Source: Flavobacteriaceae bacterium PS02293
Lineage (GTDB): Bacteria > Bacteroidota > Bacteroidia > Flavobacteriales > Weeksellaceae
Direction of reading: 5' to 3'
Length of the DNA stretch: 64,000 bases
NCBI GenBank assembly: GCA_029960045.1
Contig: JASCOV010000002.1
Location: 124,001 to 188,000 of the forward strand
Part shown: in pieces, positions 7,207 to 15,793 of the stretch
Layout: each line of letters begins with the position of its first letter
Position numbering within the stretch: the stretch's first letter is position 1
Notes under the pieces: model-generated
The model's input: the letters and a program-made list of their open reading frames with translations, nothing else
Told to the model about the DNA's origin: nothing
The model's database searches: none
Program-made: the position numbers and the translations under genes

Positions 7207-10104
7207 ATGAAGAAAATATTCACAATCTTTTCTGTATGTTCCGGTTTGATATTGAGTTACGCTCAATGGAATCCAACATCAATGAAAGGAACACAATCAA
7301 AGGAAACGAAAGCAACCAATTTCTATTCTCTTGATCTTAATGCCATCAGAGCGAAGCTTGCAACGGCACAACCAACTGGTAAAAGCAGCCAGCCAACAAT
7401 TATCGAACTGCCAACTTTGAATGGACAGATTGAAAAATTCGAAGTCTATAGTTTGCCGGTTGTTGTAAAATCCTTGGCAGACCGTTACGAGTTAGGTTCT
7501 TATGTTGGTGCAAAGGTCGGTGATCCTACGACTTATGTCAGATTCAGTGTGTCACCTTATGATTTGCAATCGATGATGTTCAGAGATGGCAAATATGAAT
7601 TCATTGAACCATTAAACAAAGAAAAAACTGTTTACGGCGTCTTTCCAAAAACAGACAAACAAAACGGAGATCACGCATTCTCTTGTTCAACTTCGGAGTC
7701 TTTGCAAAGTCAAAATGAACTGGAGAAATTAGCAAAAGAATCCAATTTTTCTAATTCAGCAACAGACTTCAGCAAAGCCAGCGACAAGAAATACAGAACT
7801 TACAGACTGGCAATCTCGGTAACGGGAGAATATACACAGTATTTTGGAGGTGTAGCTCAGGCATTTGCGGCTATCAATGCAACGGTAACCCGTGTAAATG
7901 GGGTCTTCGAAAAGGATTTTGCAATCCATTTGAACTTGCAGGATTTCCAGCAACTGATTTACACAAACGCATCTACTGATCCATATTCTACTGCAAATAC
8001 AGGTATAGGAGGTGCCTGGAATCTGGAATTACAACAGACTTTAACATCGGTTATCGGAAATGATGCTTATGATATTGGACATCTTTTCGGAAGAGCTGGC
8101 GGTTCTGGAAATGCCGGAGATGTTGGAAATGTCTGCAGAAATCCAACCAGTAATAGCGATGCAAAGTCCAAAGGTGCAGCTTTCAGTACACCAAGAACTG
8201 CAGGACCGGAAGGTGAGCGTTTTGATATAGACATAGTGGCTCATGAGATGGGTCATCAGTTTGGTGCGGACCATACTTATTCCAACATTATCCAGACTGC
8301 ACCTAATAATACAGCTCATTTTGAACCGGGCTCTGGTTCTACAATCATGGGATATGCTGGAATTACCAATGCTAATGTACAAACCTATTCAGATTCATAC
8401 TTTCATGTGAGGAGTGCTGAACAGGTTCAGACTTATATCAATTCTCAAAGTTGCGGAATTGTTACAAATATTAATAATAATCCGCCAGTTGTAGCAGCTT
8501 TACCAAACAAAACCATCCCGAGAGGAACTCCTTTTGTTTTAACTGCCAATGCAACAGATACAGAAAATAATCCTCTGACTTACAGTTGGGAAGAGTATGA
8601 TCTTGCCACTTCAACCATTACTACTGTAACAGGCGATAATATTACTGGTTCGAAATTCAGATCACTTGTCGCTTCGCCATCGCCTTCCAGATATTTTCCA
8701 AGACTGAGTAATGTCATTAATGGAAATCTGTCAAGTGCCACAGATTGGGAAGCGGTTTCCAATGTTGCCAGAACAATGAATTTCAAGGTTATTGTAAGAG
8801 ATAACAATCCTGATATTACGCAACAGCAGACTGCAACTGGATCACAAACGATAACAATTGGGAATGAAGGTCCTTTCAAAATGACGACAGTTAAGGTTTA
8901 TAATAATGTTGCAAGCGCTGTAACCTGGGAGGTTGTGAATACCAATCTTGCGCCTTACAATGTTGCAAATGTTAAGATAGATTATACAACAGATCAAGGT
9001 GTTACTTGGAATGTCTTAATAGCTTCAACACCTAATGACGGTTCAGAATTTTTAAACTTTTCAGCCATTTCTGCCAATCAGAATATCGTTTTAAGAGTTT
9101 TGGCGATTGATAACGTTTTTTATGCTTTAGGAAATGTGGCGGTAGCAAGTGTTGCAGCTTGTGATGGATCTGCTCCTACCAATTTATTGGTAAACAGTAT
9201 TACACAGACTACAGCTAATCTAGATTGGGATTTGGTTGCGAATGCGACTTATACCCTTAGATATAAAAAATCAACTGAAACCAATTGGACGGTCATTAAT
9301 AATATTAATACAAACCACTACGCACTATCGCAATTGGCGATCAATACTTCTTACGATGTAAATGTAGCTGCGGTTTGTAGTGGTTCAACAGGAGCTTTTG
9401 CAAGTCTTAAATTTTTCACTGGGGCTTATAATTATTGTGCAGCAGGATCTACTTATTTGATGTCTGAAAAGATTGCTAATGTCACGTTTGCAGATATCAA
9501 TAATAATTCAACTTCTACTGCAGGTTACGAGGATTTTTCTAATGTGATCGGTAATGTTACGCCTGGCCAAATCTACAATTTCATAGCATCTTCCACTACC
9601 GGTTCTGCGGATTACGATCAAGTGATTGTGTGGATTGACCTTAATCAGGATGGTGATTTTGATGATGCCGGGGAAAAAGTTTTGACAAGCAATTACAAAA
9701 CGTCGCCTTGGAATGGTGTGATTACAATTCCTTCAACAATTTTATCAGGCAGAACGAAAATGAGAGTGAGACTTTACGGCGCCATATCAAATCCTAATAC
9801 AACGCCTTGTGGCAATTCTTATTACGGACAGGTAGAAGATTACAGTTTAAATGTTGGAACATTGGGTGTGACAGATATCGAGAAAATCTCTGTGAAATAT
9901 TATCCTAATCCTGTGAAAGATATCCTCACGGTTTCATCTGATAAAAAAGTAAATCAGATTTCTGTTTACAGTGTGACGGGACAGCTATTGCAGGAAATTA
10001 ATAAGTCTAATACAATCAATCTTTCGAAACTTCCTTCTGGTGTTTACTTTGTAAAAACAACGATCGAAGGTAATACGGATGTAGCAAAGATCATCAAGAA
10101 ATAA
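7207..10104 (+). CDS. Secreted zinc metalloprotease (reprolysin-like) with FnIII, GEVED and T9SS domains
   Basis: The protein has 965 residues and signal peptide MKKIFTIFSVCSGLILSYAQ. A propeptide-like region (20-195) precedes a metzincin domain with HEMGHQFGADH (His346, Glu347, His350, His356) and a Met-turn around Met381 (STIMGYAG). Both are needed for a functional reprolysin/M12B-type protease. Ig/cadherin-like and FnIII modules (about 425-735) follow, then a GEVED domain (about 742-885, ending GQVEDYSLNV) and a type A T9SS CTD (YYPNPVKDILTVSS). All zinc ligands are present, so it should be an active extracellular endopeptidase. The zymogen role of the N-terminal region is inferred. Confidence 0.92.
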   Translation: MKKIFTIFSVCSGLILSYAQWNPTSMKGTQSKETKATNFYSLDLNAIRAKLATAQPTGKSSQPTIIELPTLNGQIEKFEVYSLPVVVKSLADRYELGSYVGAKVGDPTTYVRFSVSPYDLQSMMFRDGKYEFIEPLNKEKTVYGVFPKTDKQNGDHAFSCSTSESLQSQNELEKLAKESNFSNSATDFSKASDKKYRTYRLAISVTGEYTQYFGGVAQAFAAINATVTRVNGVFEKDFAIHLNLQDFQQLIYTNASTDPYSTANTGIGGAWNLELQQTLTSVIGNDAYDIGHLFGRAGGSGNAGDVGNVCRNPTSNSDAKSKGAAFSTPRTAGPEGERFDIDIVAHEMGHQFGADHTYSNIIQTAPNNTAHFEPGSGSTIMGYAGITNANVQTYSDSYFHVRSAEQVQTYINSQSCGIVTNINNNPPVVAALPNKTIPRGTPFVLTANATDTENNPLTYSWEEYDLATSTITTVTGDNITGSKFRSLVASPSPSRYFPRLSNVINGNLSSATDWEAVSNVARTMNFKVIVRDNNPDITQQQTATGSQTITIGNEGPFKMTTVKVYNNVASAVTWEVVNTNLAPYNVANVKIDYTTDQGVTWNVLIASTPNDGSEFLNFSAISANQNIVLRVLAIDNVFYALGNVAVASVAACDGSAPTNLLVNSITQTTANLDWDLVANATYTLRYKKSTETNWTVINNINTNHYALSQLAINTSYDVNVAAVCSGSTGAFASLKFFTGAYNYCAAGSTYLMSEKIANVTFADINNNSTSTAGYEDFSNVIGNVTPGQIYNFIASSTTGSADYDQVIVWIDLNQDGDFDDAGEKVLTSNYKTSPWNGVITIPSTILSGRTKMRVRLYGAISNPNTTPCGNSYYGQVEDYSLNVGTLGVTDIEKISVKYYPNPVKDILTVSSDKKVNQISVYSVTGQLLQEINKSNTINLSKLPSGVYFVKTTIEGNTDVAKIIKK

Positions 10105-10132
10105 AATTTTTCATAATTGTGTTTTTAATCGA

Positions 10133-10168
10133 AACGAGGCCTATCTTTATGAGAAGCCTCGTTTTTTT
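10133..10168 (+). terminator. Rho-independent terminator after the metalloprotease gene
   Basis: AACGAGGC (10133-10140) pairs with GCCTCGTT (10156-10163) and is followed by a T run. The stem resembles the one at 7142-7168. Confidence 0.85.
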
Positions 10169-10173
10169 TATTG

Positions 10174-11832
10174 CTATTTCTTGGTGTAATTATAAGTTTT
10201 TCCGTTTTGTATCAGCTGTAATTGATTTGGAGAAAAGATAATCTGAATCTTTGCCGGAGCGAATTTAAACTCATCTTTTTCCACATATTCCAAATCAAAA
10301 GAAGGCTGACCTTTTCCTTGGGCAAACAACTTTCCGTCCTGTGAGAAGATTTTCAAATCCATAGGAATGTCGGGAGAAGTATAATCGCCAATATATTTTT
10401 GAAATTTATCCGGTGTTTCCGAAGATTTGGTTGCATCAGCTCCGAATTTTGGATAAGTATAATCTGCGTCATAAATCAAACTCAAGATTCCAACTCCCAA
10501 ACTATTATGAGGATATTCTTCTCCGTTTATCAACATTGAGACTGAATAATCTTCTTTCTTATTATAAGATGTTATGGCGTGACTCCCTGCTGTATCGCCA
10601 CCGTGACCAAAAGAAACCTGATTATAAAATGGAACTGCCATTAATCCTAATCCAAAATCCAAATGCTTTTTAGAAGTTGGCATCATCTTGTCAAGCGTCT
10701 CTTTCTTCACAAACTTCCCATTGAATAAAGCGTTAATGAAAAGATTCAAATCATTGGACGTGGAAACAATGTCGCCAACACCAATACAATTATGAAAGTC
10801 AAAGTCTTCAACTTCTACCCATTTTCCATCTTGATTTTCGTAAGACTTGAAAACGTTGGTTGGATTGTCCAGAACAGAAAAAGTATTCTTCAAATTCGCT
10901 TTGCTCGTGATGTTTTCTTTCAGAAGAACGTTGTAAGGTTTTTTCGCAACTTTTTCCAAGATTCTGCTCAATAAATAATAACCTGAATTGGAATATCTTG
11001 TCTTTTCTCCCGTCTGAAATTCTACACCTTGCGCTTTGATTGTGTCAAGGATTGCTTTGTCACCAACTGGTTTTTTGAAAAGCCATTGGTAGTGTTCGCC
11101 AGCATAATCGCCTAATCCACTTGTGTGATTCATCAATTTTTCAATTGTGATTTTATCGGCATTTGGTGCGTCAGGATAATATTTGGAAAGCTTGTCGTTG
11201 AGGTTCAATTTACCTTTTTCCACTTGTTGCATCAACATAATAGCCGTGAATAACTTGCTTACAGAACCTATCTGATATCTTGTGTTGGAGTCCCATTTTA
11301 CATTAGGCAACTGGTCTTGACCAAAGTTTTTCTGATAAACTTCTTTCCCATTTCGGAAAATCGAAATACTGCCAATAGACTGTTTATTATCGGTCATATA
11401 ATTCAAGAAGTCATCAATTTTTCTGGTATTGATTTCTCGGTTTCCGATGTCTTTGATTTTCTCATCATTGGGATTTGGTTTTCTACCATCATTATTTCTA
11501 GAAAGATTTAACGAAAATGATCTTTCGTTTTGAATGAAAGTCCCTTCAAAATGATCTGTTTTGTATTGTCCTTTGTAAGACGCATTCAGCTCATTCATTT
11601 CGAAAATCAATTCGTTATTCGTGAATTCGGTTTTATCCACTTTGATGATTTTGTCGCCTTGTTTAGGACTTCTTGCGGTGGAAGAGTAAGTGTCTTTATC
11701 TTTCTTAATGTCCAGAATCAAAGGCAGTTTCATCGCGCCAAGATCGATTTCACCTTTCCAGAAACCTGTTAAATCCTGGGCGTAAAAAGTCTGTGCTAAT
11801 AAAATCAGCATCAATAATAGTTTGGTTTTCAT
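10174..11832 (-). CDS. Secreted serine hydrolase, beta-lactamase/penicillin-binding (class C) fold
   Basis: The protein has 552 residues: signal peptide MKTKLLLMLILLAQTFYAQ, an N-terminal beta domain (about 20-115), then the serine hydrolase domain with SVSK (nucleophile Ser and Lys, in IGSVSKLFTAIML), YSNSGY (the YxN motif) and an HGG motif (FGHGGDTAG) replacing KTG. These are the class C/S12 catalytic landmarks. A small C-terminal beta domain follows. S12 relatives act as esterases, D-aminopeptidases or peptidoglycan carboxypeptidases in the periplasm, and the substrate is not predictable. It is transcribed alone and converges on the T9SS cluster. Confidence 0.88.
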   Translation of the reverse strand: MKTKLLLMLILLAQTFYAQDLTGFWKGEIDLGAMKLPLILDIKKDKDTYSSTARSPKQGDKIIKVDKTEFTNNELIFEMNELNASYKGQYKTDHFEGTFIQNERSFSLNLSRNNDGRKPNPNDEKIKDIGNREINTRKIDDFLNYMTDNKQSIGSISIFRNGKEVYQKNFGQDQLPNVKWDSNTRYQIGSVSKLFTAIMLMQQVEKGKLNLNDKLSKYYPDAPNADKITIEKLMNHTSGLGDYAGEHYQWLFKKPVGDKAILDTIKAQGVEFQTGEKTRYSNSGYYLLSRILEKVAKKPYNVLLKENITSKANLKNTFSVLDNPTNVFKSYENQDGKWVEVEDFDFHNCIGVGDIVSTSNDLNLFINALFNGKFVKKETLDKMMPTSKKHLDFGLGLMAVPFYNQVSFGHGGDTAGSHAITSYNKKEDYSVSMLINGEEYPHNSLGVGILSLIYDADYTYPKFGADATKSSETPDKFQKYIGDYTSPDIPMDLKIFSQDGKLFAQGKGQPSFDLEYVEKDEFKFAPAKIQIIFSPNQLQLIQNGKTYNYTKK

Positions 11833-11934
11833 GTGTAAATATTTTTTGTTTGTTAAGGTCAGAAGCGACCGCCAGCTAAAATGATTTTAGCTGAATATGG
11901 ATGAGAATTGCGATTCTATAGAATTATATTTTTA

Positions 11935-12504
11935 TTAAAATAGGGCTTGGCTAATCATGGTTATTAAAAATGACACAACTGCGAAGGCGACAATGTGCTG
12001 CCATTTTTTGACATTCGTAGCTGTTTTGAAACCATTAAAATAAAGTACAAAACTGTAAACAAGAAGCGGTAAAGTTGCACAAGCACCCACTGCAACTATG
12101 GTCAGATCTAATATTTCTAAATTCGCTGGATTTCCTTCGCCTCTTGCAACTCTGCTCAATGCAGCTTTGTAAAAAGGCAATCCCATCATTGGCATTGTGA
12201 TAATTAATGGAATTTGAGAAATTAAAACGGTATTAATAATATCAATAACTCTCGCTCTTTTATTAATTAATTTGGCAAGAATCAGCAAAACAATGATTGC
12301 AAAAATGTAACTCAAAGAATTGACTTTTATAACCTCCAAAATGCTTTGTTCTTCATCAGGCATCGATAAATGAAAGATGCTGTCATTGCTCATCCCCGAG
12401 TAGAAGCATCCAAAAATATTGATAATGAAAAATAGAATACCCAAAGCCAAAATGTGCTTCTCATCAAATTTCTCAAACGGGTTGAAAATAGTTTTCCAGT
12501 TCAT
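11935..12504 (-). CDS. YIP1-like multi-pass membrane protein
   Basis: The protein has 189 residues and about five hydrophobic helices (LALGILFFIINIFGCFY; YIFAIIVLLILAKLI; VLISQIPLIITMPMMGL; LTIVAVGACATLPLLVYSF; IVAFAVVSFLITMI). A short N-terminus (NWKTIFNPFEKFDEKH) resembles bacterial YIP1-domain proteins. It is the last gene of a tight three-gene unit, starting 3 bp after the PH-domain gene that follows a DUF2089 regulator. No catalytic residues are evident. A membrane sensing or trafficking role is only a guess, and the family call is moderate. Confidence 0.6.
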   Translation of the reverse strand: MNWKTIFNPFEKFDEKHILALGILFFIINIFGCFYSGMSNDSIFHLSMPDEEQSILEVIKVNSLSYIFAIIVLLILAKLINKRARVIDIINTVLISQIPLIITMPMMGLPFYKAALSRVARGEGNPANLEILDLTIVAVGACATLPLLVYSFVLYFNGFKTATNVKKWQHIVAFAVVSFLITMISQALF

Positions 12505-12507
12505 AGT

Positions 12508-12915
12508 TTATGCTTTTACAGTGATATTAGGATTTATTTTAAGAAGTTCATTTTTAAAATCTTCAAAACTTCTAGGCGAGATGACAACACTCTCATTTTT
12601 ATAATATATTTCGACTCTTCCAATGATGCTTGGTGCAGGAGAAGAAATTAGATTCCAGGTTTTTTCTATTTTGTAGATTTCTTTAATAGCAATTTTAGTT
12701 GTTCCAAACATCGAATTTTTGATGAATAGAAATTCTTCATTTAAATAATATTTTATAGAAAAGGATAGTCTCAGGACTAATCCAAAAATGCTCACTAAAA
12801 CTGCAATAGCTTTCCAATTTTTGTTGACTAATTCTGAATAACTTGAGCAAATCATTACTCCTAAAACGAATAGCAATAATTCCCAACCGATTTTTACAGG
12901 AATGTTCTTCGTCAT
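12508..12915 (-). CDS. PH-like domain (DUF1200-type) membrane protein
   Basis: The protein has 135 residues. Two N-terminal transmembrane helices (IGWELLLFVLGVMICSSY and AIAVLVSIFGLVLRLSF) are followed by a beta-rich domain ending in VVISPRSFEDFKNELLKINP. That ViSP.....Fi..L...NP ending is characteristic of bacterial PH-like DUF1200 proteins related to Bacillus SunI/YyaB. In those, the PH-like fold sits at the membrane, for example in bacteriocin immunity. Here it lies between a DUF2089 regulator (8 bp upstream) and a YIP1-like protein (3 bp downstream), which suggests a membrane-associated unit. Function unknown. Confidence 0.72.
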   Translation of the reverse strand: MTKNIPVKIGWELLLFVLGVMICSSYSELVNKNWKAIAVLVSIFGLVLRLSFSIKYYLNEEFLFIKNSMFGTTKIAIKEIYKIEKTWNLISSPAPSIIGRVEIYYKNESVVISPRSFEDFKNELLKINPNITVKA

Positions 12916-12923
12916 AATAATTT

Positions 12924-13190
12924 TTAATTCTGAAGTTTTTTTACTTTTTCGATAAGGTCATCCATTTTGTTTCTCATCGTTGGGTAAGAAAGCTCGGCTT
13001 GTTTTGCCATTTCTTTGATACTTCCGCTGGAAAGGAAAAAATTGAGGATGAAATCCTGATCATCTCTACTCAATTTCAAAAGAGTAGGAAGTTCATAATC
13101 GCCATTAACCTGTGTAGCGCAAGACGGACATTTCATCTGACTTACATTCAGAGTATGATCGCAACTTGGACATATGATAGGAAGTTTCAT
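12924..13190 (-). CDS. DUF2089-type zinc-ribbon / HTH regulator
   Basis: The protein has 88 residues. An N-terminal zinc ribbon with two CPxC pairs (CPSC and CPSC, separated by about 12 residues) is followed by a helical region (LSRDDQDFILNFFLSSGSIK then EMAKQAELSYPTMRNKMDDL) that reads as a helix-turn-helix. This is the DUF2089 layout. A probable DNA-binding regulator heads the three-gene unit with the PH-like and YIP1-like membrane proteins. Its start is preceded by a TATATTTG box at 13210-13217. Autoregulation is inferred. Confidence 0.82.
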   Translation of the reverse strand: MKLPIICPSCDHTLNVSQMKCPSCATQVNGDYELPTLLKLSRDDQDFILNFFLSSGSIKEMAKQAELSYPTMRNKMDDLIEKVKKLQN

Positions 13191-13209
13191 TTATTCTAAT
13201 TTTATTTTA

Positions 13210-13217
13210 CAAATATA
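13210..13217 (-). promoter_or_regulatory. Predicted -7 promoter element for the DUF2089 unit
   Basis: The minus strand reads TATATTTG (TAnnTTTG), 20 bp upstream of the DUF2089 start; the spacer around it is almost pure A/T. Confidence 0.5.
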
Positions 13218-13282
13218 ATAATTATTTTAATAAAGTTAAAAAATATTTTAATTTTATTAAAATTAGTTTGATTTAAAGACAT

Positions 13283-13308
13283 AAAAAAACTTCCACGAAT
13301 GGAAGTTT
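13283..13308 (-). terminator. Rho-independent terminator of the secreted Ig-like protein gene
   Basis: On the minus strand AAACTTCCA (13308-13300) pairs with TGGAAGTTT (13295-13287) with a four-base loop, followed by a T run. Confidence 0.8.
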
Positions 13309-13343
13309 CAATATTTATGGATATTAATTATCTGAAGCTAATA

Positions 13344-14060
13344 TTATTTTTGATTAATATTATTAATGTCAGATTTCGTTTTATCATCAGATTTCACATA
13401 CTCACTATAGCTCCCTGGTGAGTAGACTTTTTGTTCTGTGATTCCAAGTTTTGTATTGGTTGGTTTCCAATAATTTTGCTCGAATTTTTTAGTCAATGTT
13501 ATAGAACAAATTGGACTTTTTGAAGTAATCTTAAGCTTTACAGTTGTAATATAATTAATTTCAGAAAAGAAAAACTGTGGAATTTTCTCTGAAGATTCTT
13601 GAGTTTCTCCATTAATATAAGTTACGCTCCATTTGTAAAGATAGTCGGAAGAATTCTCATTCGGAAAAAATGAAATAATTGATTCTGTTACCTTTACATC
13701 TTTGAAATCATCAATCTGGATTCCACAGCTATTTTCAGCAACGTTTTGCTTGGTATCCGCAACCTCGACTACTTTTTCACATTGCAATGGACCTTGATTT
13801 GTCAAAACTGAAACCGAAATTGTACTTTTTCCAAGGCTTCCCGTTTTTACAGTAATCTTATTGGTTTTGTTGTTGCCATCAATTTTAAGATTCTGTTCAT
13901 TAGATGATTTCCAAAAGTAACATTCGTCACATTGGGCTTTTGCATCTACGGAAAAAGTTGCAGTTTCATTTGGCTTGATAGAGCTGTTTCCGGCAATCTT
14001 ACATTGCGCATAAGAAATGGTTGCCAGAAATCCGGCAGCCAGGGTCAAAAATTTTTTCAT
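13344..14060 (-). CDS. Secreted Ig-like (PKD/BIG-type) protein of unknown function
   Basis: The start is set at ATG 14060. Six residues further upstream would overlap the TATCTTTG promoter box, and ATG 14060 opens straight into signal peptide MKKFLTLAAGFLATISYAQ. The mature part (about 218 residues) has alternating beta segments such as IKPNETATFSVDA, NKITVKTGSLGKSTISVSV and a second unit ITTVKLKITSKSPICSITLT, with scattered cysteines (CDECYFW, CEKV, CGI, CSI) that may form disulfides. This suggests two Ig-like or PKD-like modules. There is no T9SS CTD, so it is probably periplasmic. The product is not recognised. Confidence 0.7.
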   Translation of the reverse strand: MKKFLTLAAGFLATISYAQCKIAGNSSIKPNETATFSVDAKAQCDECYFWKSSNEQNLKIDGNNKTNKITVKTGSLGKSTISVSVLTNQGPLQCEKVVEVADTKQNVAENSCGIQIDDFKDVKVTESIISFFPNENSSDYLYKWSVTYINGETQESSEKIPQFFFSEINYITTVKLKITSKSPICSITLTKKFEQNYWKPTNTKLGITEQKVYSPGSYSEYVKSDDKTKSDINNINQK

Positions 14061-14075
14061 CTTTGTGTGTTTTGG

Positions 14076-14083
14076 CAAAGATA
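14076..14083 (-). promoter_or_regulatory. Predicted -7 promoter element for the secreted Ig-like protein gene
   Basis: The minus strand reads TATCTTTG, a perfect TAnnTTTG, 15 bp upstream of ATG 14060. It decides against the upstream in-frame ATG at 14078. Confidence 0.6.
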
Positions 14084-14092
14084 ATACAAATT

Positions 14093-15721
14093 TTATACCT
14101 GAATCACACCAAGATTAAATTTTTCTGTAATTGGAGAATGATTTGCTGCTTCAATACCCATACTAATCCATTTTCGGGTATCTACAGGATTAATAATTGC
14201 ATCTGTCCAAAGTCTTGCAGCAGCATAAGTTGGCTGGGTTTGACGTGTGTAATCTTTCAATATTCTGTCCAACAATTCCTTTCTGTCTTCATCAGTAATT
14301 TCTTTTCCTTGTTTTTTTAGTGCAGATTCTTGAATTTGAAGAAGAACTTTTCCAGCTTGCGAACCACCCATTACAGCGAGTTCTGCCCACGGCCAAGCTA
14401 CAATTAGTCTTGGATCATAGGCTTTTCCGCACATTGCATAATTTCCTGCGCCGTAAGAATTTCCTGTAATTATCGTGAATTTTGGAACAACTGAATTGGC
14501 AACTGCATTTACCATTTTTGCACCGTCTTTGATGATGCCGCCTTGTTCAGATTTCGAACCTACCATAAAACCAGTTACATCCTGAAGAAATACCAATGGG
14601 ATTTTTCTTTGATTACAGTTAGCAATAAAACGTGTCGATTTATCAGCAGAGTCAGAATAGATAACACCACCGAACTGCATTTCGCCTTTTCCACTTTTTA
14701 CCATTTTTCTTTGATTGGCAACGATTCCTACGCTCCAACCGTCAATTCTTGCGGTACAGCATATGATGCTTTTTCCATAGTCTGGTTTGTATTCTTCATA
14801 TTCCGAATTATCAACAAGACATTTTATGATTTCTAAAGTATCATATTGTTCTGATCTAATTGCAGGCATTATTCCAAAGATATTATCGGGATTTTCTTTT
14901 GGTGGAGCGCTTTCTATTCTGTCAAATCCAGCTTTATCAAAATCTCCGAGAGACTTCATAATGTTTTTGATTCTGTCCAAAGCATCTTTGTCATTTTTAG
15001 CCTTATAATCTACAACGCCGGAGATAGAGCTGTGCATTGTTGCGCCACCCAAAGCTTCATTGTCAATCGATTCACCAATTGCTGCTTTTACAAGATAACT
15101 TCCTGCTAAGAAAATACTTCCTGTTTTGTCAACAATCATCGCTTCGTCACTCATAATTGGTAAATAAGCGCCACCAGCAACACAGCTTCCCATTATAGCA
15201 GAAATCTGTACGATTCCCGATGAGCTCATCTTTGCATTATTACGAAAAATTCTTCCAAACATTTCTTTGTCGGGAAAGATTTCATCCTGCATTGGTAAGA
15301 AAACACCCGCAGAATCAACAAGATAAATAATCGGCAAACGATTCTCCATTGCAATTTCTTGGGCACGTAAGTTTTTCTTTCCGGTAATTGGAAACCAGGC
15401 TCCAGCTTTTACTGTAGCATCATTGGCAACCACGATACATTGTCTGCCGGAAACATATCCTATCATTACAACTACGCCACCAGCAGGACAGCCACCTTGC
15501 TCTTCGTACATTTCATAGCCTGCAAACGCTCCAATTTCTATGGATTCAGAATTTTTATCAAAAAGATATTCTAAACGTTCTCTAACAGTCATTTTTCCTT
15601 GATCGCGTTGCTTTTGAAGCGCTTTTTCGCCTCCGCCCAATTTGATTTTTGACAAGGTTTTTTTGATGTCAGAAAGTTTCAGTTTGTTGATGTCTTCTCT
15701 TTTGTTGAATTCCAGATCCAT
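14093..15721 (-). CDS. Acyl-CoA carboxylase, carboxyltransferase (beta) subunit
   Basis: The protein has 542 residues, typical of methylcrotonyl-/propionyl-CoA carboxylase beta chains. Both crotonase-fold halves are visible. The N-terminal half has GKMTVRERLEYLFD, GYEMYEEQGGCPAGG, LVDSAGVFLP and the oxyanion-hole region MGSCVAGGAYLP. The C-terminal half has DVTGFMVGSKSEQGGIIKDG, TGNSYGAGNYAMCG and WPWAELAVMGGSQAGKVL. It transfers CO2 from biotin to an acyl-CoA in the cytoplasm. The features look closest to the methylcrotonyl-CoA (leucine catabolism) type, but the substrate cannot be fixed. No biotin-carboxylase alpha subunit is adjacent, so it must be encoded elsewhere. A TATCTTTA box lies about 30 bp upstream. 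Confidence 0.92.
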   Translation of the reverse strand: MDLEFNKREDINKLKLSDIKKTLSKIKLGGGEKALQKQRDQGKMTVRERLEYLFDKNSESIEIGAFAGYEMYEEQGGCPAGGVVVMIGYVSGRQCIVVANDATVKAGAWFPITGKKNLRAQEIAMENRLPIIYLVDSAGVFLPMQDEIFPDKEMFGRIFRNNAKMSSSGIVQISAIMGSCVAGGAYLPIMSDEAMIVDKTGSIFLAGSYLVKAAIGESIDNEALGGATMHSSISGVVDYKAKNDKDALDRIKNIMKSLGDFDKAGFDRIESAPPKENPDNIFGIMPAIRSEQYDTLEIIKCLVDNSEYEEYKPDYGKSIICCTARIDGWSVGIVANQRKMVKSGKGEMQFGGVIYSDSADKSTRFIANCNQRKIPLVFLQDVTGFMVGSKSEQGGIIKDGAKMVNAVANSVVPKFTIITGNSYGAGNYAMCGKAYDPRLIVAWPWAELAVMGGSQAGKVLLQIQESALKKQGKEITDEDRKELLDRILKDYTRQTQPTYAAARLWTDAIINPVDTRKWISMGIEAANHSPITEKFNLGVIQV

Positions 15722-15793
15722 TTTTAATTTTTCTTTGGCTCTAAAGATAAACTTTTTTGGAAAATATCAAGAACGATTTGTTTTTTATGGATT

